Of a stretch of 64,000 bases of DNA, positions 21,104 through 33,480 are shown piece by piece. Below the pieces are notes generated by a model, which was given only the letters and a program-made list of their open reading frames with translations, did no database searches and was not told where the DNA came from. Source of the stretch: Leucosporidium creatinivorum (lineage: Eukaryota; Basidiomycota; Microbotryomycetes; Leucosporidiales; Leucosporidiaceae); contig BCKL01000001.1 of assembly GCA_001600635.1 (NCBI GenBank), forward strand, positions 786,808 through 850,807. The letters run 5' to 3'. The stretch's first letter is position 1. Every line of letters begins with the position of its first letter. A program made the translations under genes and the position numbers.

Positions 21104-22853
21104 ATGGCCAGCAACTACCCCGCCGCCTACGATCCTGTCGCTGTCCTGCAGCACCCGGACTTCAAGATCCTCAAGAATGTTGTTCCCTCACGCGACACGA
21201 ACAAGAACCTAGCCTGCGCCTACGCTCCGGATGCTCAATTGTACCTCGTCGAGAGACCCATCCCGACTGCTCGCGAGGGAGAGGTCGTGGTGCACATCAG
21301 AGCTACAGGAATCTGCGGCTCGGACTGCCATTTCTGGAAAGTACGTTTGTGGTTATGCACAGCTCCACGACGTGCGCTTGGGACTCGGCGGAGGCTTACC
21401 CGTCTCTCGGTCTTCAGCACGGCCGAATCGGCGATACCATGGTCGTGAGGGATACCTGCTGCGCTGGCCACGAGTGTAAGCGGAACCGGTGCAGCTTCGT
21501 CCGATGCCGGTGCAGTCGCTGACGCTCGCCTCGCTCCTCCACACTTCCGCCGAACTCTTCTTGCGCCCGACGCTCATCACCGAACCCTCTCTGCACCTCT
21601 CCTCGCTCGCCTCAACATTCTGCGACCTTATTATCGTCACCCTCACCCCAATCAAACAGCCTCAGGAGAGATCTTTGAGGTCGGACCCGGCGTCGAAGGA
21701 CTCAAGAAAGGCGACCGCGTAGCCATGGAGGCAGGGGTCCCTTGCGGACAGTGCGAGTTCTGCAGGATTGGACGCTACAATGCTTGTCCTGAGGTACGCC
21801 GTCTATGTGCCTCCACTCCTCGCCGCTAACGAGCCCTTTGCAGGTCGTCTTCTTCTCGACCCCGCCCTACCACGGGATGTTGACCCGCTACCACGCCCAT
21901 CCCGCTTCGTGGGTTCATCGCATCCCCGACAGCATCAGCTTCGAGGAAGGTGCCCTCCTCGAGCCTCTCTGCGTGGCTCTGGCCGGCATCGAGCGCGCCG
22001 GACTTCGCCTCGGCGATCCTCTCCTCATCTGGTGAGGCGTCCCTTCCGACCGAGGATGAGTCATTCGATCAAAGCTGATACTACGGTTTATTTACAGTGG
22101 CGCTGGACCTATCGGACTCGTCAGCCTCCTCGCTGCTCGCGCCGCCGGAGCCGCTCCCATCGTCATCACCGACATTGCTCAATCCCGTCTCGAGTTTGCC
22201 AAGAAGCTCGTTCCCGGTGTCAAGACTATCCTTATAGAGCGTGGTGTCGACCCCAAGGACGTCGCAGCCAAGATCAAGGCCGAGGCAGGACTTCCGCTCG
22301 GCATGAGCGTCGCCCTCGAGTGCACTGGTGTCGAGTCGAGCGTGCAGACGGCCATCTTTGCCGCCAAATTTGGGTCCACTGTCTTTGTAAGGCCCTCCAG
22401 TGCGACTAGACGTTCTCCCCCGACGTTGACCTCGACGCTCTCCCCCGACATTGACCTCGACGCTCTCCCCCGTCGTTGACCTCGACGCTCTCCTCCGACG
22501 TTGACCTCGCTTCTCCCTTCCCCAGGTCATCGGCGTTGGGAAGGACTACCAGTCTCTTCCCCTCATGCACATGTCGACGAACGAGATCGACTTGAAGCTC
22601 CAGTATCGTTACTCCAACCAGTACAACAAGGCTATCCGCCTTGTCGAGGCTGGCTACCTCGACCTCAAGCCGTTGGTCACCCACCGCTTCACCCTCGAGA
22701 CCGCCATCAAGGCTTTCGAGACCGCCGCTGACATCAAGAGTGGAGGTGAGTGGTTTCCAACGCTCTTGCTGTCCTTCCCAGCTTCGTCGCCGAACTGACT
22801 TTCCTTCCTCTCTAACAGCTATCAAATGCCAGATTCTCGACGAGGCGCTCTAG
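21104..22853 (+). CDS. zinc-dependent polyol dehydrogenase (L-arabinitol/xylitol/sorbitol dehydrogenase type)
   Basis: Six or so exons, about 390 residues. It is a medium-chain dehydrogenase with catalytic zinc ligands in [11 protein letters not shown] and AGHES, structural zinc cysteines in [15 protein letters not shown], and the NAD site GAGPIGL. The end, [23 protein letters not shown] then [17 protein letters not shown], is typical of fungal L-arabinitol 4-dehydrogenase and xylitol dehydrogenase. It oxidises a pentitol or hexitol to a ketose in the cytosol; which one cannot be fixed from sequence. Its third last intron (22387-22525) is built almost wholly of four 25-nt repeats. Another intron, near 21479-21660, is long for this genome. 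Confidence 0.85.
22409..22508 (+). repeat. 25-nt x 4 minisatellite filling an intron
   Basis: Four adjacent 25-nt units (22409-22433, 22434-22458, 22459-22483, 22484-22508) of consensus GACGCTCTCCCCCGACGTTG followed by ACCTC, differing at one to three positions. They make up 100 of the 139 nt of the intron. Each unit contains TTGACCT preceded by a pyrimidine tract, resembling the branch-site region of other introns here. Confidence 0.9.
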
Positions 22854-23141
22854 AGGAGGTTCAGATGAGTAGATAGCCCTGCAGTACCGTCGAAGTAGCA
22901 GCAGCTCACGCAATCAGCAAGTTCGGGATCGGGCTCGCGCGCTGCCGAGAGGTTCGCGAAGGGCGAGACGAGATGCCACGATTGACTGATCAAGAGGTCG
23001 TATCGCAAGCTCAGACTACACTACTATTCTGCTCCACGCTCAGCGACCGCCTTTCCACCTAGTCATGTCACTGCGATTCGGAGCAAGGCGAGCCAAAGGG
23101 GAAGGTCAGCTTTGACTCGGCTCGGGAAGCAGAATGACGAC

Positions 23142-23558
23142 TCACTGGCTGTACATGCAGGTGGTGCCCTTGACCATCTTCCAAGTGCATGTTCCCTTAG
23201 TGCGCATCTCCTGCGAGGGGGGAAAGCCGAGGAAGGTCAGCGCCGTGAACGCCGAGCTGAAAGATCCGGGTCCTCGAGCGAAGGAGTGCACTCACCTTAC
23301 AAGGCGTCTTGCCGACGTCTTCGACAAGACGCTTCATCTGCGCCTCGGAAAGGTCATCTGCGAGGTGGAGCGTGGTCAGCGTCGGCGAGAAGCTCGGAGA
23401 AGAGAAGGGCTCGACGCACAATCATAACAGCGCTCGCAACGCTTTTGAGTGCACCCGCTGGTTGAGAGATAGTAGAAGACGCAGCTGTAGATTGTCGACG
23501 AGGTGACGAGTAGGGATAAGGAGATGAAGAGGGCTCGAATCAGCGCCGACCTTCGCAC
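23142..23558 (-). CDS. possible small Cys-rich secreted protein, start unresolved
   Basis: Three minus-strand exons join in frame: one ending before 23420, then 23296-23357, then 23142-23210. The introns have good donors, CTGAC branch sites and CAG acceptors. The result ends LVEDVGKTPCKEMRTKGTC then TWKMVKGTTCMYSQ, with a Cys pattern GCTQKRCERC upstream. The 5' part in the same frame is hydrophobic (ALFISLSLLV) like a signal segment, but no ATG lies in frame. The stretch 23485-23552 could itself be an intron. The protein is short and of unknown family. The splice-frame agreement supports coding; the start is a guess. Confidence 0.3.
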
Positions 23559-23673
23559 GAATCGTCAAGAAGCCCTCTCAGCCCACATTTGAGGATCTAA
23601 TGTATGTTATGAGACACAAAGAGACAAATTCGGAGTTATCAGCAACAGCTATCGACGGGAGAACGAAGCAAAT

Positions 23674-25787
23674 TTAGCGACCTTGGTTGAGAAAGCCGCG
23701 GTTGGGGTCGACCTTCCTCGTCCCAGACTTTCCACCCTTTCCGCCGCCCTTGCGGACGGCCTTCCAGTTGCCGGTCGATCCTCCGTTGCTCGTCGCTCCT
23801 CCCTCGGTCCACTTGCCCGTGCCCTGCATCGTTTTGTTGGAGTAGCCGTACTCGGGCTCCGAGTCGGCGCTGGTCGAAGCTCCCTCCCCATCGTCCTCTC
23901 CGTTCAACCCCCATCCCCAGTCGGAGCCGAGTCCGGCGGAGGGGGAGAAGAAGCGGGCGAACACGGTGACGCGCCATCCGTGGCGACGAAGCTCGATGCG
24001 ATCCGACTCGGACTCGCGGTGGTTCACGCTGAGTTGGGCGGGTTGGAGTGGTTGTTGGAAGGAAGTAGGGGTGTTGTATGAAGAGGGTGTGCAATGGAGG
24101 GAGAAGGAGGGCGAGAGGGATGATGAGGTCAGCTCACGGTCTTCCTCGGCGCCGAGACGACGACTCGCTCGGTCGCAATACTTACGCGACGACCTTGGCC
24201 TCAAAGGCGCGAGAAAGGGCAGTCTTCTCGGCGACGGCGAGCTGAGGCGCGACGGAGAGAAGGGAAGTAGGGTGGATACCGACGATGTACACCCTCTTGA
24301 GGGATCTGAGGCGAAGCTGAAGTCAGCGTCTGCTTGTCAATCTCGAGCGAGGCCCGATCTCACTTGGTGGGCACATTGATCTTGAGCAAACTCGCCATCT
24401 TGTCCTCGACGGGGGTACCGCCTGCGACGGGGTGTTCGAGAGTCAGCTCCGTCGAGCGAAACGGCGAGCGAGAAGCTTACCGATGTCCACCATGGTACAG
24501 TTCGGGGACGAGTTGAAGGCGAGAGCGAAGGAGTCGAAAGTCGCTCCGCTCGAGACGACCCTCTCCTTGATGAGAGACTGGACGAGGAGGCCCTTGTTGC
24601 TGTGGAGGGAGTCGAAGGTCAGCTCGCGCGAGGCTTCGAAGGGCGCGCACGTCTCACTAGTACAAAAAAGTAAGGACCTCGGCAGGCTCGTCCGAGTCCG
24701 TATCGCCATCGAGGCGAATGTCGAACGCGCGAAGGTCCTTTTCGACCTCCCAGCTGCGAGTGCGATGGGTTAGCCGAGGGCGCCGGAGCCGGCTGCTCCA
24801 GCTGGCGCTGCTCGAGGGTCTGGAGCGAGCGCTAAAGCTACGAGATGTACTCACCGGACTTGGGAAGCGGCTTGTTGTCCTCCAGACTGTCCTTGGGTGA
24901 TGAGGCCGTCGGCGAAGGGAGCGGAGGACCTTGAGAGCGCCGAGCAAGCGTCAGCACGAGCTCATACTGAACGAGGCGAGCAGTGTGAGAGACGTAACTT
25001 ACCCATCAATCAGAACAAGGATGTAGGGAGGTCCTCCTCCTCCTCCTCCTCCTCCAGTACTACGGCCACCGCCGACGGTAGTCATCTCCTGGCGCTCGCT
25101 CTTGAGTTTGTTCTCGAGCCAGAGGATCTGCTGGGCTTGCTTGGACGAGTTCTGAGTGGCGTTTTCGGCGATCTTGGCCCTCTCCAAGAGCTCCTGCGAA
25201 GGTCAGAGACAGTCAGCTCTGGCACTGCCGCTGCGACTCCGGTCGCTTCCGCCGAGACTCGGAGAGAGAGGGGGAGATGTCGCTACTCACAGTCCTAGTC
25301 TGCTCCAGTTCTTGCTCCAAGGACTCGGAGTAGACGGCGAGCTCCTGCACTTGCTGGAGGGCGTCGGTCGTGGAGGCGGGCGTCGCCTGAGCTTGAGCTT
25401 GAGCTTGCGCTTGCGCCGACTCCTCGAGGCGCTGATTACGTTCCATGAGACGAAGCTTGTCGTTCAACAAGCCGGCGACAAACGAATCTTGATGCGAGAC
25501 CATGCTGTTGGATAGCGTCGATCTGTTAGCTACTCCACAGCTCGAGGCGTCCTCAACGGAGCGAGCACTCACTCTTGCCACTGCGAGCGGGAAGGGGGGA
25601 GCGAGTCAGTGATGTACTACAGGTCAGCGGTAGACGCAGGGGGCAGCTCACCTGACTGGCCTCATTCTCGACAGTCGACACTGTGAAGCGAGGTCGAAGT
25701 TCCGCGTCAGCAAGCTGCTTCAGCCGCTCGCTCTTCGAGCGGGAGGGAGGGGATAGGGGAGCGAGGGTTGAAGACGCTGTACGCACT
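23674..25787 (-). CDS. DUF7923-type protein (CCCH zinc-finger family), without finger
   Basis: Many exons, about 480 residues. A coiled coil with an Ala-Gln run (AQAQAQAQ) and QILWLENKLKSERQEM is followed by a Gly8 stretch. Then comes the conserved core ILVLIDG, ADGLITQGQSGGQQAASQVR, KGLLVQSLIKERVVSSGATF and CTMVDIG, as in fungal DUF7923 proteins (family assigned from memory). The core looks nuclease- or vWA-like but its activity is not established. The start codon is split by an intron: A at 25787, TG at 25680-25679. The next exons are 29 and 8 nt long (the 8-nt exon is 25573-25580). No CCCH finger is visible; the C-terminus is Gly/Lys-rich. The next gene upstream is a paralogue on the same strand. 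Confidence 0.65.
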
Positions 25788-26006
25788 CTGGGCGTAGCCT
25801 TTAGTGCTGGTGAGCGCTTGGAAACGAGCGAGAAAAGGTGCTCGAGGTCGCCAAGTCGAAAGTGGAGAGAGGGAAGAGACGAACGGCCTGCGCAGCGCTT
25901 CGCTCCTCTCGCGACTGGCTTGTGTGAAAGTCGATGAAAGTGGCCACGCGGGCAGGCAGTACAGTGATACAGCTACTAAAAGTCTACAGCGAGCTCCACA
26001 AAGCAT

Positions 26007-28401
26007 CTACACGACTCCCTCGCTCTTCCTGCCCTTCCAAATGTCCTCGCTCGGCGCTGCCTTCGTCGCCTTGCCATCGTCAAACAGGACGCTCTCCGCT
26101 TTCCCTACACCCACTGGTACATCTTGATATCCATCATAGTCTTGTTCCCACCCCTCCTTGGCCGCCCTAGCCATCATCTCGCCCTCCTCCTTAGCGAGCT
26201 GAGCGGCGTATGCCTCAAACTGCTCGTCCGTCATCCCGGCAAGCTCGTGGTGGACTGAGTCGGCGTGCTCGGGATGAGCCCCACCATGTTGACCTCCTGG
26301 TGCATGAGCGGCAGCGGGCGCGCCTGCTCTCTGCTGCGCCGAGGCGGCGTGCGAAGGAAGCTCGGCGATAGGCTGAGGTTGCTCGTGGTCGCCTGGTGCG
26401 CTGATGCCCTGCGCCCAGCTCTGTATCGAGCGAGGAGAGGGACGAGGCTGATGAGGAGAGGTCGCAGCGGGAAGAGGAGCGGCGGGAGAGGCAGGTAGGG
26501 AAGTGGCGATGGCGGCGCCGAGATTGGTAGGCTTCCTCGGCGATGCTGGGAGGCTTCCGGAGACACCAGGGCGAGGGGCGAGAGGGTTGGAGCCGCAAGA
26601 AGGCGAGGTGGGAAAGGGTGTCGCGCCGTGGTCGTGATCGACTGCAGCAGCGGCCTCGGCGAAGGGCGTCTGGTGAGCGTTCGGCGCTCTCGAGTGGTGC
26701 ATGGCGGGTGGCGATGGAGGAGGAGGAAGGGGAGGGTGCATGTGAGGACCAAATTCGCATCCGATCCGCTTGCAGCGAAGACCGCGTGGGCACTCGTGGG
26801 GAAAGATGCACGACTCATCGCAGGGGAACCCTTCGGCCACGGTGAGGCATGGGGTGCCGGCGACTTGGTGGTGTAGCTCTTCGATGATGGGAGGGGGAAG
26901 AGCGTAAGAGTGACTCAATCGGCAGTCCTCGCTGTGCTATTCGAAGACTCAGTGGGTGTTCAGACTATCGCCGAGGTCTAAAAGTGAGCGACTCACCGGG
27001 AGCATCGCTCGGCGCGAAGGTAATGGTCAAGGCAGATCGGCGGATCTTGTTGGTGGAGGCCCTGGAGTACAGAGAGACAGTCAGTTCCTGCTTCTCGGTC
27101 GAAGATCCCGACTTACTCGGTTCAAGTTCAGCTTCGGCGCACCCAGCTGCCCCCTTCCTCGCCTCAACGGCACCTTTCTCAGCACTCCCTTCATATCGAT
27201 CGTCTTTGGCTCCCTCGAGCGGAAGTGAGGCGGCACCCATGTCCCAGGGAACGGCTCGACGAAGCGAATCTTGTCGTCAAACTTGGGCTTCTTCTCGCCG
27301 GTGTCGGTCGGGGTCATGCGGGACGGGGAGACCATCTCCATGAGTTCGAGGTTGAACGCCCAGCGACCGAGCACGAGACGACGACACTGGGAGAAGCGTG
27401 TGAAGATGGTGGCGAGGGCTGTTTGAGACTTGAAGTGAGCGAGAGGGTCGGCAAGGAAGAGTCGGGGTGACGACTTACCTCGCTGGCGCTGCACAGAGAT
27501 CTCTTGAGGATCTGGAGTATCGATGAGCATGTAGAGAGGGTGTGCGCGGTTGAAGCTGGCGATCTGCGACAGCGAGGGCCGAGGGTCAGTGAGCGCCGCA
27601 AATCGAACCGGATCGCCAATATTGGTCTTGTCACGCCTCCAGGCGATATCAAATGATAGCGCTGAGCGGAACTGGCGGACTCACAAACTCTTCGAGCTCT
27701 CTGGGCGAGCTGACCACTCCTTCGGCGATGAGGTCCGCGATGAGCTCTCGCTTGCGCGTCCTGCAGGGGCACGAGGTCAGCGAGAAGCTCACTCCCAATC
27801 GAGAGCATTCTTAAAACCCACAAGAAGATCAAGCACATCACATTGACGACCGATCCATCCAGCTCGGCGGGCAGCGATCCCTTGACCTTGTCCCGAACGG
27901 CTTTGGCTGCTAGTCGTCCGGCATGAGCTGGTCGATGGAAGAGGGCGGGAGTGAAGAGGTCGAGTTCAAAGTCGAGGATGACGACCGAGAGAGCTCCGCC
28001 TGTTGTGCGAGACGTGAGTGAGAGGAGAGCGGAACGGATGAGCGCGACCGACCGTCCTGCAAGCCGAGAGGTCAGCCCTTAAGCGTAGGCGGCGAAAGCT
28101 GAGATACAAGACTCACTATATCTCCTCCTCTGAGTCCCTTGAGCTCAGTCCGAAGCTTCTTCAACTCCTTCTGATCCTCCGCTGAGCCCGCTTTCCACAT
28201 CTTCAGCTCCTGCTCCGTCTGCGTCAGCTTAGCCTTGACTACCGCATTCTCATCCACGAGCTTCGACAGCAGCGCCTCGAGGCCATGCCGGTGGCCATCC
28301 TGCAATTCCGCCCACTTGCGGTGGATCTCGTTCAGCTCCTCCGGCGAAACCGTGTGGTCCTTGTTGGGCGCCGGGGCGCCTCCGCTGAAGAGGCCGAACA
28401 T
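26007..28401 (-). CDS. CCCH zinc-finger protein with DUF7923 domain
   Basis: About ten exons, roughly 700 residues. MFGLFSGGAP starts the protein, followed by a coiled coil (residues 20-110) and the DUF7923-like core: LSVVILDFELDLF, RPAHAGRLAAKAVRDKV, RELIADLIAEGVVSSPRELEEF and LIDTPDPQEI. That core aligns with the downstream gene. A Cys/His cluster follows (CLTVAEGFPCDESCIFPH, then CPRGLRCKRIGCEFGPH), fitting two or three CCCH-type fingers for RNA binding. The long C-terminal part is Pro/Ala/His-rich and ends in a helix (MTDEQFEAYAAQLAKEEGEM). An apparent 4-nt exon (28053-28056) is needed to keep the frame between the coiled coil and the core. The start is the ATG at 28401. Confidence 0.65.
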
Positions 28402-28736
28402 GCTGTTGCTGTGTTGAGGCGAAGCGAGGCGAGCGGGAGGAGAGGCGGAACGAGAAAGACGCAGAGAGACGAGTGGACGGAGGAGAGAAAGGAGCGGCGG
28501 AAGGACGAACGGTGAAGTGTGGGGATGTTGAGTGATTCGGGTCAGAAAGACGTTCTGTAGGGCTGTAAGGTATCAGTGATGTGTGAAGCTTGTTGAATGG
28601 AGAGTAGTAACTTACAGCGAGCCGAGAGACGCCAACGAGCGAGCTTCGGCGATAGCTCCGAGTCCCTTTCACTCTCGACGACGAAGGCAAGGAGCAGTCA
28701 CCGCTAGCGTTACAACATAATATGGTTACCCAACAA
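28402..28736. other. promoter of the CCCH gene and 3' flank of DHX35
   Basis: About 335 bp between two minus-strand genes, with no supported gene. Confidence 0.35.
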
Positions 28737-31590
<2,854 letters not shown>

Positions 31591-31745
31591 GGCAAGCTAG
31601 CTGGAAGCTCTCTGTGAGCTGCTGGGACGACGACGGAGGCGAGAGAGTCAGACGAGATAGACGTCGAAAGCGAAGCCGCGAATTCCGAAAGCTGTCCAAG
31701 CTCTCACTTAAACCTCCTCGTCTGTACCTCAAACTCGTCTGTACC
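31591..31745. promoter_or_regulatory. 155-bp bidirectional promoter, DHX35 / MSW1
   Basis: Divergent start codons at 31590 (minus) and 31746 (plus) leave 155 bp for both promoters. The stretch is pyrimidine-rich on the plus strand near 31690-31740. Confidence 0.55.
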
Positions 31746-33166
31746 ATGTCCGCACGAGCTTCAGCAGCTTCCGTACGAGCTCAGCTCCCGCGCCCAGCTG
31801 CTCGGGCCTATTCCACTGCACCCGAAGCAGCAGCAGCTCCTTCCGCTCGCCGGCGACGAACCATCTTCTCGGGCATCCAACCTACAGGAGTGCCACACAT
31901 TGGCAATCACCTCGGCGCGCTCTCCCAATGGCAATCCCTCGTCAAGGAAGCAGCTGCACAGCCAGCAGAATCGCGCGACTCGCTCTTCTTCTCCGTAGTC
32001 GGCCTGCACGCTCTTACAGTCCCTCAGGCGAGTTCTTGCAGCAGGATCTGGTCGATACGAAGCTCACAAGTCTGCTACACAGGACCCTGCTCGTTTACGA
32101 CAGGAGCGGAGAGACATGTTCGCCGTTCTGCTCGCGCTGGGACTCGACGACGCGAAGGGCGGAGCGGTCATCTTTCACCAGGACCAGGTGCCGGAACACG
32201 CCGAGTTGGCCTGGTATCTAAACACCATCACTCCCGTCAACCGACTGATGAGGATGACGAGCTGGAAGGTGCGTTTGAAGGCTCGGCGCGAGAAGAAGGG
32301 GGAAACGCTGACACCGAGATTCGAATTCGACAGAGCAAGCTAGCGACGCTGAGGAACGCCAACTCGGAGGATGAGATTGATGACTCAATGCTCCAGCTTG
32401 GACTGCTGGCATACCCCGTGCTGCAAGCGGCCGACATCTTGCTTTACAAGTGAGCGAGCGCCGAGGTCTCGGAGATCGGATTTCGAGCTGACGTGCACTT
32501 TGCTACAGGACATCACACGTCCCTGTCGGTCATGACCAAGCTCAGCATCTCGAGCTGGCGAGGGATACTGCACAGATGTTCAACCGAGCCTACCCAGGAC
32601 GGCGAAAGGACGGCAGGGGGAAGGGCAAGGGCGTGTTCCGCATCCCGGACGTCATGCTCAGTGGGTCGCCGCTCCTCGCCTACATCAGCTCTTGGCTAAC
32701 TCTCGCTCCCACAGCCACCCACCCACGCATCCAATCCCTGCGCAATCCCCTCGAGAAGATGTCCAAGTCCGCTCCTCACCCCTCCTCCAAGATCTTCCTC
32801 ACCGACACGCCCTCCCAAATCCACGCCAAGATCAAATCCGCCGTAACCGACTCTATTCAAGGTGTCACCTGGGACCCTATAAACCGCCCAGGCGTAGCAG
32901 CTCTCCTACAAATCTACTCGGGTTACTCGGGCGAGCAGGTCGAAGCCGTTGCTCAGCGGTTTGAAGGCGTGAGGGGGATCATGGAGATGAAGGAGAGTTT
33001 GGCGGCGGTGGTGGAGAGTGGGTTGAGGAGCTTTCGAGGCGAGTTTGAGAGGATTAGGAAGGAGACGGGGTATTTGGAGGAGAGGGAGAGGGAGGGGGCT
33101 AGGAGGGCGAGAGAGGCGGCGCAGGTCACTATGAAGGAGGTTAGGGCGGCGGTGGGGACCGATTAG
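31746..33166 (+). CDS. msw1: mitochondrial tryptophanyl-tRNA synthetase
   Basis: Five exons, about 390 residues. An Arg/Ala/Ser-rich mitochondrial presequence (residues 1-35) precedes the class I synthetase core: FSGIQPTGVPHIGNHLGA with the HIGN version of HIGH, then GLHALTVPQDPARLR, ADILLYKTSHVPVGHDQ, and the KMSKS loop (LEKMSKSAPHP). It charges mitochondrial tRNA-Trp. The length suits the family. The intron at 32028-32082 starts with GC, not GT: CAG then GCGAGT. The protein match across it (VPQ|DPARL) shows that this splice is real. It sits divergent to DHX35. Confidence 0.92.
32028..32082 (+). other. GC-AG intron in MSW1
   Basis: 55-nt intron with donor CAG|GCGAGT and acceptor CTACACAG. 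The protein family match directly across it (VPQ|DPARL) leaves no room for a GT donor. Confidence 0.85.
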
Positions 33167-33480
33167 ATGTTGTAGAAAGCCGGTCACCATCACACCGCTC
33201 CCCCAGCCTCTCATCGAGGCGACAGCTCGGCGAAAGGCTGCTCGGCGATGCTCGGAGAGGGGCGATTCGGCTCGCGAAGGAGTCACAGCCTCTGCGCGTT
33301 TAGGAAGCGTCTGATCCGACAGACAGTTAACCTCAGAGGCTGTTCACGGGCGCTTATCTGCACCCCTACAGCTCGTCGGTCGGAGATGGAAGACTCGAGC
33401 ATCTCGCTCGCTCCTTCCTCTCCGCCACTGCTCTTCTCGTTGAATCTCTCGGCTTCTAGTCCTTCGATACCCGCGTAGCG
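33167..33480. other. intergenic region, MSW1 3' end to YME1 promoter
   Basis: About 310 bp without a gene. Contains TACAGCTC at about 33366-33373, one of several copies of that motif in non-coding DNA of this window. Confidence 0.35.

Noticed and set aside
22409-22508. Four 25-nt repeats as a CRISPR array
   Set aside because: Units are directly adjacent with no spacers and lie inside an intron of a eukaryotic gene.
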